DNA of 64,000 bases from Cornus controversa (lineage: Eukaryota > Streptophyta > Magnoliopsida > Cornales > Cornaceae): contig CM048848.1 of the NCBI GenBank assembly GCA_026545225.1, positions 22,174,806 to 22,238,805 on the forward strand, written 5' to 3'. Under the pieces are notes generated by a model that searched no databases, was not told the DNA's origin, and saw only the letters and a program-made list of their open reading frames with translations. Below are positions 47,341 to 58,471 of the stretch, one piece after another. The translations under genes and the position numbers were made by a program. The first letter of the stretch is position 1. Each line of letters opens with the position of its first letter.

Positions 47341-47735
47341 GAAATTACACTTATCGAAGATGGACTATAGTATTTTAAGGTGTATGTCTCTTCTTGACGG
47401 CGACATTGTGGGCCACAAGCCAAATGCCATTTAGTACACATTTGCATAAATCCCCCAGTTTATTATAAGTTTTGCATATTATGAGGTAAGTGGTCAAGTC
47501 ATAACCCTAGTACTTTATCCTTTTCTCAAACTCTTCTATTTAAATGTCATTTATGTTTTTAAAGTAAAGCAACAAATAACTCAAAACTTATTTGTAAGTT
47601 AAATAAGAACCGAACTTCAATCTTTAGCAAATTAATCCAACGTAGTCTCTGTGGGACCGACACTCTCATCTTAGAACCCTATCCTTCAAGGATTTTTTTT
47701 ATTGCGAGTGGTAAAATATAAATATAAATTTCATA
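47341..47735 (+). repeat. LTR 3' fragment fused to D integrase
   Basis: ATGGACTATAGTATTTTAAG through ATTGCGAGTGGTAAA matches the last third of the H and I LTRs (about 50760-51082 and 25370-25720). The fusion point GGGAAATTACAC resembles GGGAATTTACAC in the intact LTR, so recombination at short homology is likely. Confidence 0.8.
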
Positions 47736-49744
47736 CTCACAACCACCACATCAGTAATGCCTCCAAATTTTCAAAGCAAACACCACAACTGCCAACTCTA
47801 GATCATGAGTCAAGTAATTAAGCTCGAGAGGCTTAAACTTACGTGAAGCATATGATATTGGCCTCTCCTCCAACATCAACACACATCCTAAACCCTGCAA
47901 TGACGCATCGGTATATACCAGGTACTCAATTTTGCTCTGAGGAGTAGCTAGGACAAGTGCAGTTGTCAACCTGCTCTTTAACTTATCAAATGCCACCTGG
48001 CAAGAATCATCCTAAACAAAAGGCACACCTTTTTAGTCAGATGAGTGAGCAGACTAGCAATCTTGGAGAAGCCCTGAATGAACCTATAGTAATAACTAGC
48101 TAATACAAGAAAACTACGAATCTCTGAAGGTGAGGTAGGTTATCCCCACTCTAAATCTGCTGACACTTTACTTGGGTCTATCGTTATCCCATTCTCAGAT
48201 ACTACGTGACCCAAGAACTTCACCTCCCTTTGCCAGAAATCACACTTCTCAAACTTTCCATACAACTGATGGTCTCTCAGTGTCTGCAGAACAATAGTGA
48301 GATGTCTGGCGTGATCCTCCTCTGACCTAAAATAAACCAAAATGTCATTAATGAAATCATTAACAAACTGATCTAAGTAGGCTCTGAACACTCTATTCAT
48401 CAAATCCATGAAAATAGCTAGGGCATTTGTCAAGCCAAAAGGCATAACTCGAAACTTATAAGATCCATATCTAGTAAAAAAGGTTATCTTCAGTACATCT
48501 TGTTCCCTAACTCACAGCTAATGATACCCGGATGTTAAATCTATCTTCGAGAAGTAGGTGGCTACCCTTAGTTGATCGATCAGATCATCAATCCTTGGCA
48601 ACAGGAACTTGTTGCGGATTGTGACCTTATTAAACTCTCTGTAGTCTATACAAAGGCGAATAGACCTATCCTTCTTTTTCATAAACAGCACCGATGTTCC
48701 CCATGGTGAAGTACTCCTGTGAATAAATTTCTGACTAAAAAGTTGTTGAATCTGGTCTTTAATCTCCCTCATTTCCACAGATGTCATTCTGTATGAAGCC
48801 CAAGCAATAGGTCGTGCTTGGGGCTAAATCAATCACAAAATCAATCTCACGACTCGGTGGTAGCTCTAGGATTTCCTGAAACACATCCTGGAGTCTCACA
48901 CCACTATAATGGAATCTATGGAAACTGTAATTTCCTTTGGAGACTCCTCACTAATAAAGAACAAGTGAGTGCCAGACCCTCCATTTGATTGTGGCAGAAT
49001 AACCAAATACATCTCTTAACTCGGTATAGCAAAAATGATTACCTTATTTTGGTAATTAACCTAGGCATGATAGTATGACAACCAATCCATCCCAAGTATG
49101 ACATCATATGAATTCATATCCAAGACCAATAGGTCTGCCATGAATCTGAGTTTGTCAATGTCTATAGTGACCTGACTACAACATTCTTGTAAAATCATAC
49201 TAACCCCCAATGGTGTAGCAATACTAAATGGAGAACTACACTGCTGAATAACTATATCAGATAATCTTACAAATGATCAAGATACAAAAGAGTGAGATGC
49301 ACTAGTGTCAAATGAAACACGAATAAGTTTTTCGTTTATAAAAAACATACCCTCAATTGCTTGGGGAGCTTACACATCATATGGTATGACGTTGTAGACC
49401 CTTCGATGGTGCAATTGTTGAACTGGTTGCCTGCAGGCTATGGTGGTGTTGGTAAAGCTAGACGGTGCTAAGTTTAAATTTGTGGAATCTGTGGTGTCAA
49501 CAAGGGTGGTTGTTATCTCTGTCCCTGCTGGCCAAACTATCCCTAACTAATGTTGGGGCAATATCTAGGTGAATGCCTAAGCTCACCACGCCCATAACAA
49601 TTCCCTCTGAATGTACCAGTAGACCTCCTCAACTCATTACCTTGTGACTGAGTCTGACCCATCTATGGTACTCCATTATGTCTTCTGTGAATAGAGGCTT
49701 CCCATTTCTGAACATCACCGTTACCCCTGTGTTTCTTACATGGC
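47736..49744 (-). pseudogene. Element E: decayed chromovirus gag-pol fragment
   Basis: On the minus strand, from 49744 down: a zinc-knuckle relic CYGRGELRHSPRYC (about 49557-49606) whose second Cys is Arg; a protease relic FDTSASHSFVS (about 49280) with Ser in place of the usual Gly; LGMDW near 49090; RT front half (48518-48787, [29 protein letters not shown]); RT back half (48140-48445) with FINDILVYF, where one catalytic Asp is Asn; RNase H start (47751-47996, [13 protein letters not shown]). It is closer to element A than to the Athila copies. There are no LTRs. It is cut on the right by element H and on the left by D. Confidence 0.85.
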
Positions 49745-50019
49745 TGATAAGTGTTGAATGTTATACATTCTCGCACATTTACTTGCGTATTTTAATCCCT
49801 TAGATGCACATATTGTATAGGTTTTATGTGTTTTTATGTTTATGTTGATTTCAGGTTCAAAGTCAATTGTTGGCGTAATTCGACCAGATTAGTGATTCAA
49901 GAATGTATTCCTATTTCGGATCGTACTTCATTGAGAGTCTACATCAAGGAATAGTGAATGGCATGTCAAGATCGGAGTCAGAAAGCTGAAGAGTTGAAGA
50001 ACGGTAAAGCAAGGGAAAA

Positions 50020-50090
50020 TTGATGCATCAAACTTATAGCTTCAATGGATTGAAGCTTCAATGCATCAAAGTCCCTACTTCAATGCATCG
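50020..50090. repeat. Palindrome units, diverged ATGCAT core, in the H LTR
   Basis: TTGATGCATCAAA, TTCAATGGATTGAAG, CTTCAATGCATCAAAG and TTCAATGCATCG. Arms have drifted from TTCG to TTCA or TTGA, but the two-sided symmetry is kept. The position matches LTR I (16774-16826). Confidence 0.7.
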
Positions 50091-51087
50091 TCCAATCCTG
50101 CAGAAGATATTTGTTGCAAGATATTTTCTTCACTTGCCACTTGTCAAATTCTACTTGGATGAAGCCTTGAATGAAATTTCTGTGATATTTTGAGCCTTAA
50201 GTCAAATATAAAGATAAGAAATATGTAATAGAAGATATACACACAATTCTTGTAAAAAAGAACATATATAGAAAATCTAGAGAAAGAAAGTGAAGTTCTA
50301 GAGAGGGAAAGCTCCAAAAAAGGCTTTGTATGGCCTTGAAGACCATTTTGAGCATGGATGTACCCCTTTCTACGAAATGCATCCAGCCCACCATGATCAA
50401 CTAATCCTTCTATAGGGTTTTGACAAACCCTAGTCATGTAATAGTGTTTTAATTATAGTGAATTGGGATTTTTATACAATCTTTGTGTAATTGTCCCTTA
50501 CCTTGAGCCTTATATCAATATAAGTTTACAAATTCCTTATGATCATGTGTTGTGATTTATCTTCTTATCTTAAAATGCTTAAATTTCTCACATGATTTTC
50601 AAACACTTGTAAGTTCTATGAGTGATAGCTTGAGACTAGTTTTTATTTTCACATGCATAGCTAGATTTGCATAGTCCATGTTAAGAGATGGTAAATTAGC
50701 TACACTTAGTTAATTAGGTATTTGGGTAAGTAGGTAGGTAGGGAATTTACACGTATCAAAGATGGATTATAGTGTTTTAAGGTACATGTATCCTCTTGAT
50801 GGTTGCATTGTAGGTCACAAGCCAAATGCACCAATTAGTACACATTTGTATGAATCCCCAATTTGTTATAAGTTTGACATGTTACGAGGCTAGTCGTGAA
50901 GTCTCGACCCTAGTTCTTTACTCTTCTCTCAAACTCCGTATTTTAATTATCATTTATGCTTTTGAAGTCGCATAAGCAAACAACCCAACACGTGGTTGTG
51001 ATTTAAACAAGAACCAACCTTCGACTTTTAGCAAATTATTCCTAAGTAGTCTCTATGGGATCGACACCCTCAACTTAGAGCCCTATC

Positions 51088-52000
51088 TGATGTGGTCGGA
51101 ACTAAATTATATTGTAAGCTTAATTTTGCCCTTTTTATCAAAATATAATTTAACCACTCGCAAGAGCACGAATCTTTGTAGATAAGGTTCTATATGGAGG
51201 GTATCGATCCCACGAGGACTAGTCGCAATTGTCTTACGGGAAGATTAATTCTACTTTAATTCTAAAAATAGATTTTTGGTTTTGTGTTTAAAAACTATTG
51301 CATGAATGAAATGACAAGAAAATTAAAGAGTTTAAAGTTGGGAGAGAGAACTAGGGTTGGTTTCCACCACTAGCCATTCACATGTTCATAAGTGTAGCAA
51401 GCATGGGATTTATTAATTAAATGCCTAACAATGTCATTAGGCTTGTGACCTCAATGACATATCAAAAGATCAATGTGTGTGCTAACCTATCATAATCCAT
51501 CTTCAACAAGCATAGCTCTTCAACCTAACTACCTACCTAATTACTCTACTCTCTAAGTGAACACTACATGCATCCAAACTACCTTGTCTTGGCATGGTCT
51601 ATACAAATTAACATCACACATTCAATTAAATACCATTATCTAGCCATCATTTGCACTTCTTGTGGAATATGCAAATGTTGTTCATTCAAGTGACAAAATC
51701 TACTCTAAGACAAGAATAAATTCCAAATCAAATGAATATATAAAAGAGATGTATTTGTCTACATAATCACTAGGCTAAATAATCAACATTTAAGTATAAA
51801 TCCCAAGAGCTACAAAGATGAACAAGTTTACATGGCTAGGGGTTGAAACCAACACCCTAGTAGAAGAGTTAGTTGCTCATGGTTGCCTTGCACCCTTCCA
51901 TTGATGAAGAGAATGAAGCTTCTTGGTCTGGTTCAGCTCTCTCTCTTCCTCTCCCGAAGGTCTCTCCTCTGATCTTCTTTGTTGCTTGAGAGATATATGA
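51088..52000 (-). repeat. 3' LTR of element G, truncated
   Basis: Matches 61610-62522 at a constant offset of 10,522 bp. The match ends after AGATATATGA. The remaining 508 bp (start of U3 in element orientation) and the polypurine tract are deleted. Confidence 0.93.
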
Positions 52001-53427
52001 CAAAACATTATCACAAAACATTCATGATTGCTCATGCGCGGATGACCGTGCAATGCTTAGCTCTTTTTGCTTTCTTGCAAGCCCATGTAGCGGAGTTGGG
52101 CCAATGACTCCCAAACCAATTGGTTTTAGGGCATTAGGTGAAGAAGCACCCCTCGGACTTAATGACCGAGCTTACAAGGCGATGAGCGTAAGCAAGCCAC
52201 CCGCTTATTATTGCTCAACCTTACACACTTATACGCGAATATTCCTTGCTTTGAGGCATAGAAATCCAGTTTATTGAGTGAGAAGGCTTATTGCATATTT
52301 TTCTCTTTTTTTTTTTTTTTTTTTTACAACAACCAGAAGAACTTATTCTTTAAGTTGTTCAGATAAAAACAGAAATTTTCAAAAATTCTCCCTCAGACTT
52401 ATACCCCACAATTTAAAATGCATGTGTGCGAATTTGTGCGGTTAAGGACAAATTTAGGGCAAGAACCGTACGCGCTCGAATTTGGACAAAAGTGTAGACC
52501 GTTCTAGCCTACAATAAAGCTTGCAAAAGTGCGGGTATTTACAATGTTAAAGTTCTTAACTACCTGCTGCATTTACCTCGGACATTTATTCGAATGACTT
52601 CCTTTAAAAAGCAAGACATCATAGCAAGTATGCAAAAAATATCAAGAAAAAGAAACTGCTCTACAATGACACTCAATATAATGACTGAACATTGCATGCA
52701 TATGCAAGTGGTATAGCATACCGCACCCCCAAACTTATATGCAACATTGTCCTCAATGTTTGGACAAGAAGAACAAGGAAAGAAGTTACCGGGATGGCAG
52801 AATGCGAGAAAATGTTAGTCCACAGTAGCGGTCATCGTGGAAATAAGGAAAACCTGCACGGAACACCAACTGGATACCACGAGCATTAAAAGGAACAAAA
52901 AGTAGATAAATAGAACATAAATGAAAGAATTATGCGCAAACAGATAATGCCAATATCACTGTATATCTAAGGGTCTGAACTGGTGTTTCCCAATTGTCTA
53001 AGATGTCTATGCGACAAGATATTGACTATCCAGGCACGCTAACGTATAGCACGCAAAGGGGCTGCCTTTCTTTATTACCGCCATACTGTGTTGAAGCAAT
53101 CTCAACAGTATTGGGAATTAAAACCAGGCGGTAATAAACGAAAATCATCAACTGAATCGCATATAACAATTAGACAAGTGGTACTACATACATAGTCAAA
53201 GTATAGAGAACAAGTAGATTGACGGAAAGTAAAAATAAACACAGTAAAGATAATACATGGCAGAAAAGAAAATATAAATGTATTCCATATAAATGAAAAT
53301 GAGTTTCAGTACAAGTGTACATGCAGGTGGAATACTCAAAAAGAAACTAAACATGGCCAACATGGCCTACGAAAAATAAAGAAAGGAAAATACAGAAAAT
53401 AAAACAGAAAAGATGAATAAAATGCAG
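52001..53427 (-). other. Tail of element G between ORF3 and LTR
   Basis: Non-coding. A T run is at about 52307-52325. CACCCCCAAACTTATATGCA with CATTGTCCTCAATG (52724-52760) repeats the polypurine-like block seen in J and B. The left end is cut by the deletion that removed the true polypurine tract. Confidence 0.75.
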
Positions 53428-54481
53428 CTACTCGAGGGCGGGTGGTGGTGGTGGCTCGGTGGGAGCAGAAGTGGAGGTGGAGGATCGACCTGCGAACAGG
53501 AACTGCAGGTCCTGTCGGAAGGCTCAGAACTCGTCTAAGATCGCTCTCTGGCCCTGTGCCAGAGAAGAAATGTCTGACCGAATACCTGCCAACTGACTCT
53601 GCGTCACCTGGACGTGCTCGTCAAAACTCTGCTGGAGCCGCTCTACGTCAGCCGCCAGGCAGGAATAGCCCATCGCTAAGATATCATGCCGCTCTGCAGC
53701 GACATCCATCTCCTCCTCCCCCATCTCCTCGTCCTCTGACGCAGCCTCTGCTGGCTCGCCCTCATCCGCCTCCACTGGGGCATCCATATCGACATCGTCT
53801 GGTGGATCACCCTGGTGGTCCTGTCGCTCTAAGTGTCGCCTCACCCGCTCCCACTGAGTAGATGTGAAGCGGGTGGGCGGTGCCAACCGGACATCAGTCT
53901 GACTGACCAGAATACTGGCACTGCTAAGAAAAGCGGCGATCAGGAAAGGGAAGGGAAGCCGCCAACTCGCTGCTCTCCTCTTCCTCTTGTTGACGAGGCC
54001 ATCCCAGACTTTGTGCATCTGCCCCCAGATCAGCGATGGGACAGAAAACCAAGCGCCCGTATGGAAAGCATAGAGGCAACGGAGGAGGTCGCCCCTGCGC
54101 TCGGCCACGTGCTGCAGCGGACACGCGTTCTTGAGGAGAACGGTGTCCAGGAACCAATATCTGCTCGGGCACATCGATTTGGACGTGCAGTTGTGACTGG
54201 GCGTGGTAAACGCCCCTCCACACATGTCCATCACTATCGAGAAGAGCATAGGTCATGTGCTCATAGAAGACCTGCACTAAGCGCTCGTGTGCCATGTCAG
54301 TAGGAGGCACACATAGTCGGTCGAGGCGACGCCTCCTGAGCTCGGCAACAGTCCACGCGGTGTCGGGACGCCTCTCGAACTCGGCTAAGTCGAAAACCTG
54401 CTCCGGGTGGAACTTCTGAGACCGGAAGGCTCGCCCGGGCACGTCACGAACAGCACCGGCGGCGTTCTTCACCCTCACCAT
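53428..54481 (-). pseudogene. ORF3 of element G (unknown function), GC-rich, internally deleted
   Basis: Starts MVRVKNAAGAVRDVPGRAFR at 54481. It shares FERRPDTAWTVAELRRRRLD, then HMTYA, after which a deletion (about 60 codons by comparison with J) shifts the frame. The second frame resumes at 54249 with FSIVMDMCGGAFTTP, CPSRYWFLDTVLLKNACPL and SLIWGQMHKVWDGLV, then an acidic stretch (SEDEEMGEEEMD), a heptad-like segment, a stop at 53524 and a Pro-rich end TEPPPPPALE. The region is visibly richer in G+C than the neighbouring pol. No membrane or signal segment is seen. Confidence 0.8.
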
Positions 54482-55693
54482 GGTCTCGGAACAGTCTGCA
54501 CTTGATTCCAAAAAGTACGTAAATAAAAGATGAGTAAGAAGAAAGTTAAACTACTAATAGACTAAAAGAATAAAAATAAAAATGAAGTCCTAGTCCATGG
54601 TACTGACAAGAATGCGAAAAGTCGCTCTCGAAGAGGCAATGTGAACGGGTGCAACCGAAACGAAGGTGCCGCGGTTACACACCGTACACTGAGTGTTTGA
54701 AACAAAGAAAATGCCAAATCTCACTCCTACATGAATTCCTACCCCCGAAACCCCCAAAATCTCGTTACAGATATCGCAATCGCAACCATCCACCCCAACA
54801 TGATCTAACTATGTTTATTACGCCGTAAAACTATCAAAAATGGCGAGAAAGTAAACAAAAAATAGCCATGCATCACGTACCTCATGAGGAAGAAGATGAA
54901 AGGCTCAACCGAAGAAAACTCCACTCACAACCGCGAAGAGAAGATCGCGCAAGTGCTAGCGGCGGCTTCGGACTGCGTCGGATGGCGGCGGATGATCGGG
55001 AATGGTAGATCGAGTGCTCGGGAGTGCTTGGAGAAGGTTTGGATCGCACAGAGGGAGAGAAGAATTCGGACAGTTTTTATAAACTGGGAGGGAAGCCCAA
55101 CGGTTTAAATAGATTTTTGGCTCACGTGCAGGCTCCGCTTGCATCTCGATTGATCGAGATGTGCATTTCGATCAATCGAAATTTTGATTGATCAAAATCT
55201 TGCTTCGATCAATCGAAACCAGCTTCGATGGATCGAGATTGTCTCTTCGATCAATCGAGAATTCCTTCACTGAATCACCCTCTTACTTCGATCAATCGAA
55301 CATTTAATTCATTCAATCGAAATTTTATTTCGATCAATCGAAATCCCATTTCGATCGATCGAAATGTTCGATGGATTGAAAACCTATCGAAGTGCAATCG
55401 AAGAATACTACCTCTCGGGACTTTGGAATTGGAAAATCTCTGCAATTTTTCGATCAATCAAAAATGAGATCTCGATCAATCAAAATTTTGATTGATCGAA
55501 GTCTTTGTTTCGATCAATCGAAATGCTCAAAAACAGTCAGCTTGAGTTATGCTCCAGGGACTTGGATATTTGGGAATTAGATACTACATTGCTTAGATAC
55601 ACACCTACTTTGGATTAAAGGGACATCATGGAAGAGTGATAGTTACCATGGCTTCGCCACCTTACACGTCTATGGCGCAACGTCCGTATCGGC
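54482..55693 (-). other. Spacer of element G between pol and ORF3
   Basis: Non-coding, with the palindrome array at 55143-55528. Confidence 0.7.
55143..55528. repeat. Palindrome array, ATCAAT/ATTGAT core, in the G spacer
   Basis: About 14 units such as TTTCGATCAATCGAAAT and CTCGATTGATCGAG. The island CCTCTCGGGACTTTG is at 55411-55425, preceded by ATCGAAGTGCAATCGAAG as in J (ATCGAAGTGCTATC). A weaker second copy, CTCCAGGGACTTGG, is at 55552-55565. The core agrees with G's own LTR array (62731-62845). Confidence 0.92.
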
Positions 55694-58456
55694 TCACGAG
55701 TCAAAATACACGGGATCCGTCAAAGTGACGACATCCACGTATTCGGTGGTGACTTGGTCATCCACGCACACTTTTAAGCGCTGCCCGTTTACTTTGAACA
55801 TCGAGCCATCTTTCAAGTCCTTCAATTTCACCACTCCGTGGGGAGCGACGGAGTTAACCAAAAATGGACCATCCCAACGGGAGCGAAGTTTTCCGGGAAA
55901 CAAATGGAGGCGTGAGTTGTACAACCAAACTTTTTGGCCCGGCGAAAATGTTTTAACTCGAATATTATGATCATGAAAGGCTTTGGACTTTGCCTTATAG
56001 ATTTTCGTATTCTCATACGCGTCATGTCGCAATTCTTCCAATTCATTTAATTGAAGCTTTCGATTAGAACCAGCCTTTTTCATGTCAAAATTGAAAGTTT
56101 TGGTGGCCCACATAGCTTTATGCTCCAATTCAACCGGAAGATGGCACGCCTTGCCATAAACCAACCGATAAGGTGACATTCCAATGGGAGTTTTATATGC
56201 GGTTCGGTATGCCCATAATGCATCCTTTAGTCGCAATGACCAATCCTTCCGGTCGGGCCGAACAGTTTTCTGAAGAATGTTCTTAATCTCCCTATTGGAT
56301 ACTTCTACTTGGCCACTAGTTTGAGGATGGTATGGGGTGGCTACTTTGTGCGTGACGGAGTATTTGAGAAGCAAGGTTCGAAGGAACCGGTTACAGAAAT
56401 GTTTACCTCCGTCACTGATGATGGCCCGAGGCGTACCAAACCGGCTAAAAATGTTAGCTTGAATGAATTTAACCACGACTGCGTGATCATTGGTTTTGGT
56501 AGCAACGGCCTCTATCCACTTAGATACGTAGTCCACCGCCACAAGTATGTACTCATGACCAGTAGAGGGTGGAAATGGTCCCATGAAGTCAATGCCCCAC
56601 ACATCAAATATTTCAATGATAAGAATAGGGTTAAGAGGCATCATGTCCTTCCGAGACATCGCGCCAAGGCGCTGACATCGCTCACAAGAGCGGCAGAATG
56701 AATATGCATCCCGATGAAGTGTCGGCCAGAAAAATCCGCATTGGAGAATTTTTGCTGCGGTTTTCTTAGCACTAAAGTGCCCCCCACAAGCGAGTGTATG
56801 ACAAAACTTGAGAATGCTTTGGAATTCACTGTTGGGCACACACCTTCGAATTATTTGATCGGGGCAATATTTGAACAATTGAGGATCGTCCCAATAATAT
56901 GATCGTGATTGGGAGAGAAAACGATCCTTCTCTTGCTTGGTCCAAGAAGATGGTATCTTACCGGCTGCCAAGTAATTAACCACATCTGCATACCAAGGGA
57001 TACTCTCTTGAGAGATGACAAAGAGTTGTTCATCCGAGAAGGATTCACAAACTGGAATGGAATTATGGAGGGATTCAACAAGAATTCTAGACAGGTGGTC
57101 AGCTACCACATTTTCAGTTCCCTTTTTGTCTCTAATCTCAAAATTGAACTCCTGCAATAAGAGTATCCATCGGATCGACCTAGGCTTGGTGTCCTTTTTG
57201 GCCAAAAGATGCCGGAGGGCAGCATGGTCCGAATAGACAATGACCTTTGAACCCAATAAATAAGCTCGAAATTTGTCCAATGCAAATACTACCGCAAGCA
57301 ATTCCTTTTCCGTGGTGGTATAATTGATTTGAGCCTCGGAAAGGGTTTTACTTGCGTAGTAGATTACATGTGGCAGTTTGTCTATTCGTTGCCCTAAGAC
57401 AGCACCCATGGCATAATCGGATGCATCACACATAATCTCAAATGGGAGAGCCCAATTTGGAGAGATTAGAATTGGAGCAGTTGTAAGCATGGTGCGGAGT
57501 TTTTCAAAAGCGTTAAGGCACGCTTCATCAAAGGTAAAGCAAGACTCTTTTTCAAGAAGGCGACACAAAGGCCGAGAGATTTTGCTAAAGTCTTTGATGA
57601 AACGGCGATAAAAGCCCGCATGCCCAAGGAATGAACGAATCTCTCTCACCGTTGATGGTGGAGGAAGTTTGGAAATGAGTTCAACCTTGGCTTTGTCAAC
57701 CTCTATTCCCCTCTTAGACACAATGTGCCCTAGGACAATACCCTCTTGAACCATAAAATGGCTCTTTTCCCAACTAAGAATTAGGTTGGTCTCTTGACAT
57801 TGTTTGAGAACACAAGTTAGATTTTGGAGGCATGATTCAAATGAAGGCCCAAAAACGGAAAAATCATCCATAAACACTTCCAAGAATTTTTCCACCATGT
57901 CCGAGAAGATAGACATCATACACCGTTGAAAAGTCACCGGTGCATTGCACAACCCAAAGGGCATGCGTCTATAAGCAAATGTGCCGAAGGGACATGTAAA
58001 GGTGGTTTTTTCTTGATCCCTCGGGTCTATAGCAACCTGATTATAGCCGGAATATCCATCCAAAAAACAATAAAAACTTTGCCCGGCTAATCTCTCCAAT
58101 ATCTGATCAATGAATGGGAGGGGGAAGTGATCTTTCTGAGTGGCTGAATTTAATTTCCTATAGTCTATGCACACTCTCCAACCCGTGGTGGTGCGTTGGG
58201 GAACTAATTCACCCTTGTCATTTGTTTGCACCGTAATACCTGACTTCTTTGGAACCACTTGAGTGGGACTAACCCACTTGCTATCAGAGATGGCGTATAT
58301 GATTCCCGCATCTAGTAACTTCACCACCTCCTTTATGACAACGTCCTTCATATTTGGATTTAATCGACGTTGTGCCTCCCTTGAGGTCTTAGCATCCTCT
58401 TCCAAGTGTATGCGGTGCATACAAATAAAAGGATCTATTCCCTTGAGATCTGCCAC
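55694..58456 (-). CDS. pol of element G: RT, RNase H, integrase (intact 920 codons)
   Basis: Same frame as gag; the 920-codon count starts from an internal Met after the nonsense codon at 58472-58474. [21 protein letters not shown] and active site FMDDFSVFG at about residue 200. RNase [36 protein letters not shown] and VADHLSRI at about 365-480. Integrase: zinc-binding region with CRSCERC near 600, D-D-E core [16 protein letters not shown] and QVEVSNREI, then the conserved C-terminus. All catalytic residues are present, which fits the low LTR divergence. Without read-through of the TAA the enzymes would not be made as part of the Gag-Pol polyprotein. Confidence 0.93.
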   Translation of the reverse strand: MADLKGIDPFICMHRIHLEEDAKTSREAQRRLNPNMKDVVIKEVVKLLDAGIIYAISDSKWVSPTQVVPKKSGITVQTNDKGELVPQRTTTGWRVCIDYRKLNSATQKDHFPLPFIDQILERLAGQSFYCFLDGYSGYNQVAIDPRDQEKTTFTCPFGTFAYRRMPFGLCNAPVTFQRCMMSIFSDMVEKFLEVFMDDFSVFGPSFESCLQNLTCVLKQCQETNLILSWEKSHFMVQEGIVLGHIVSKRGIEVDKAKVELISKLPPPSTVREIRSFLGHAGFYRRFIKDFSKISRPLCRLLEKESCFTFDEACLNAFEKLRTMLTTAPILISPNWALPFEIMCDASDYAMGAVLGQRIDKLPHVIYYASKTLSEAQINYTTTEKELLAVVFALDKFRAYLLGSKVIVYSDHAALRHLLAKKDTKPRSIRWILLLQEFNFEIRDKKGTENVVADHLSRILVESLHNSIPVCESFSDEQLFVISQESIPWYADVVNYLAAGKIPSSWTKQEKDRFLSQSRSYYWDDPQLFKYCPDQIIRRCVPNSEFQSILKFCHTLACGGHFSAKKTAAKILQCGFFWPTLHRDAYSFCRSCERCQRLGAMSRKDMMPLNPILIIEIFDVWGIDFMGPFPPSTGHEYILVAVDYVSKWIEAVATKTNDHAVVVKFIQANIFSRFGTPRAIISDGGKHFCNRFLRTLLLKYSVTHKVATPYHPQTSGQVEVSNREIKNILQKTVRPDRKDWSLRLKDALWAYRTAYKTPIGMSPYRLVYGKACHLPVELEHKAMWATKTFNFDMKKAGSNRKLQLNELEELRHDAYENTKIYKAKSKAFHDHNIRVKTFSPGQKVWLYNSRLHLFPGKLRSRWDGPFLVNSVAPHGVVKLKDLKDGSMFKVNGQRLKVCVDDQVTTEYVDVVTLTDPVYFDS

Positions 58457-58471
58457 ACTCCAGCCTATTAC

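Larger units (their letters stand above)
42096..47735 (+). mobile_element. Element D: decayed Athila-like element without 5' LTR
   Basis: Begins at a primer-site-like GTCGTTGCCTGGGACTAC (compare GTCGTTGCCGGGGACTAC at 63108 in H) and a leader matching H. Gag, protease, RT, RNase H and part of integrase follow. At about 47340 the integrase runs into the 3' part of an LTR of the I/H type, ending near 47735. The 5' LTR, ORF3, tail and most of the 3' LTR are gone. Many stops and frameshifts show it is older than B and G. Confidence 0.85.

Noticed and set aside
53442..54303. Plus-strand reading frames of 139 and 156 codons
   Set aside because: They are mirror frames of the GC-rich minus-strand ORF3 of element G and have no recognisable domain.
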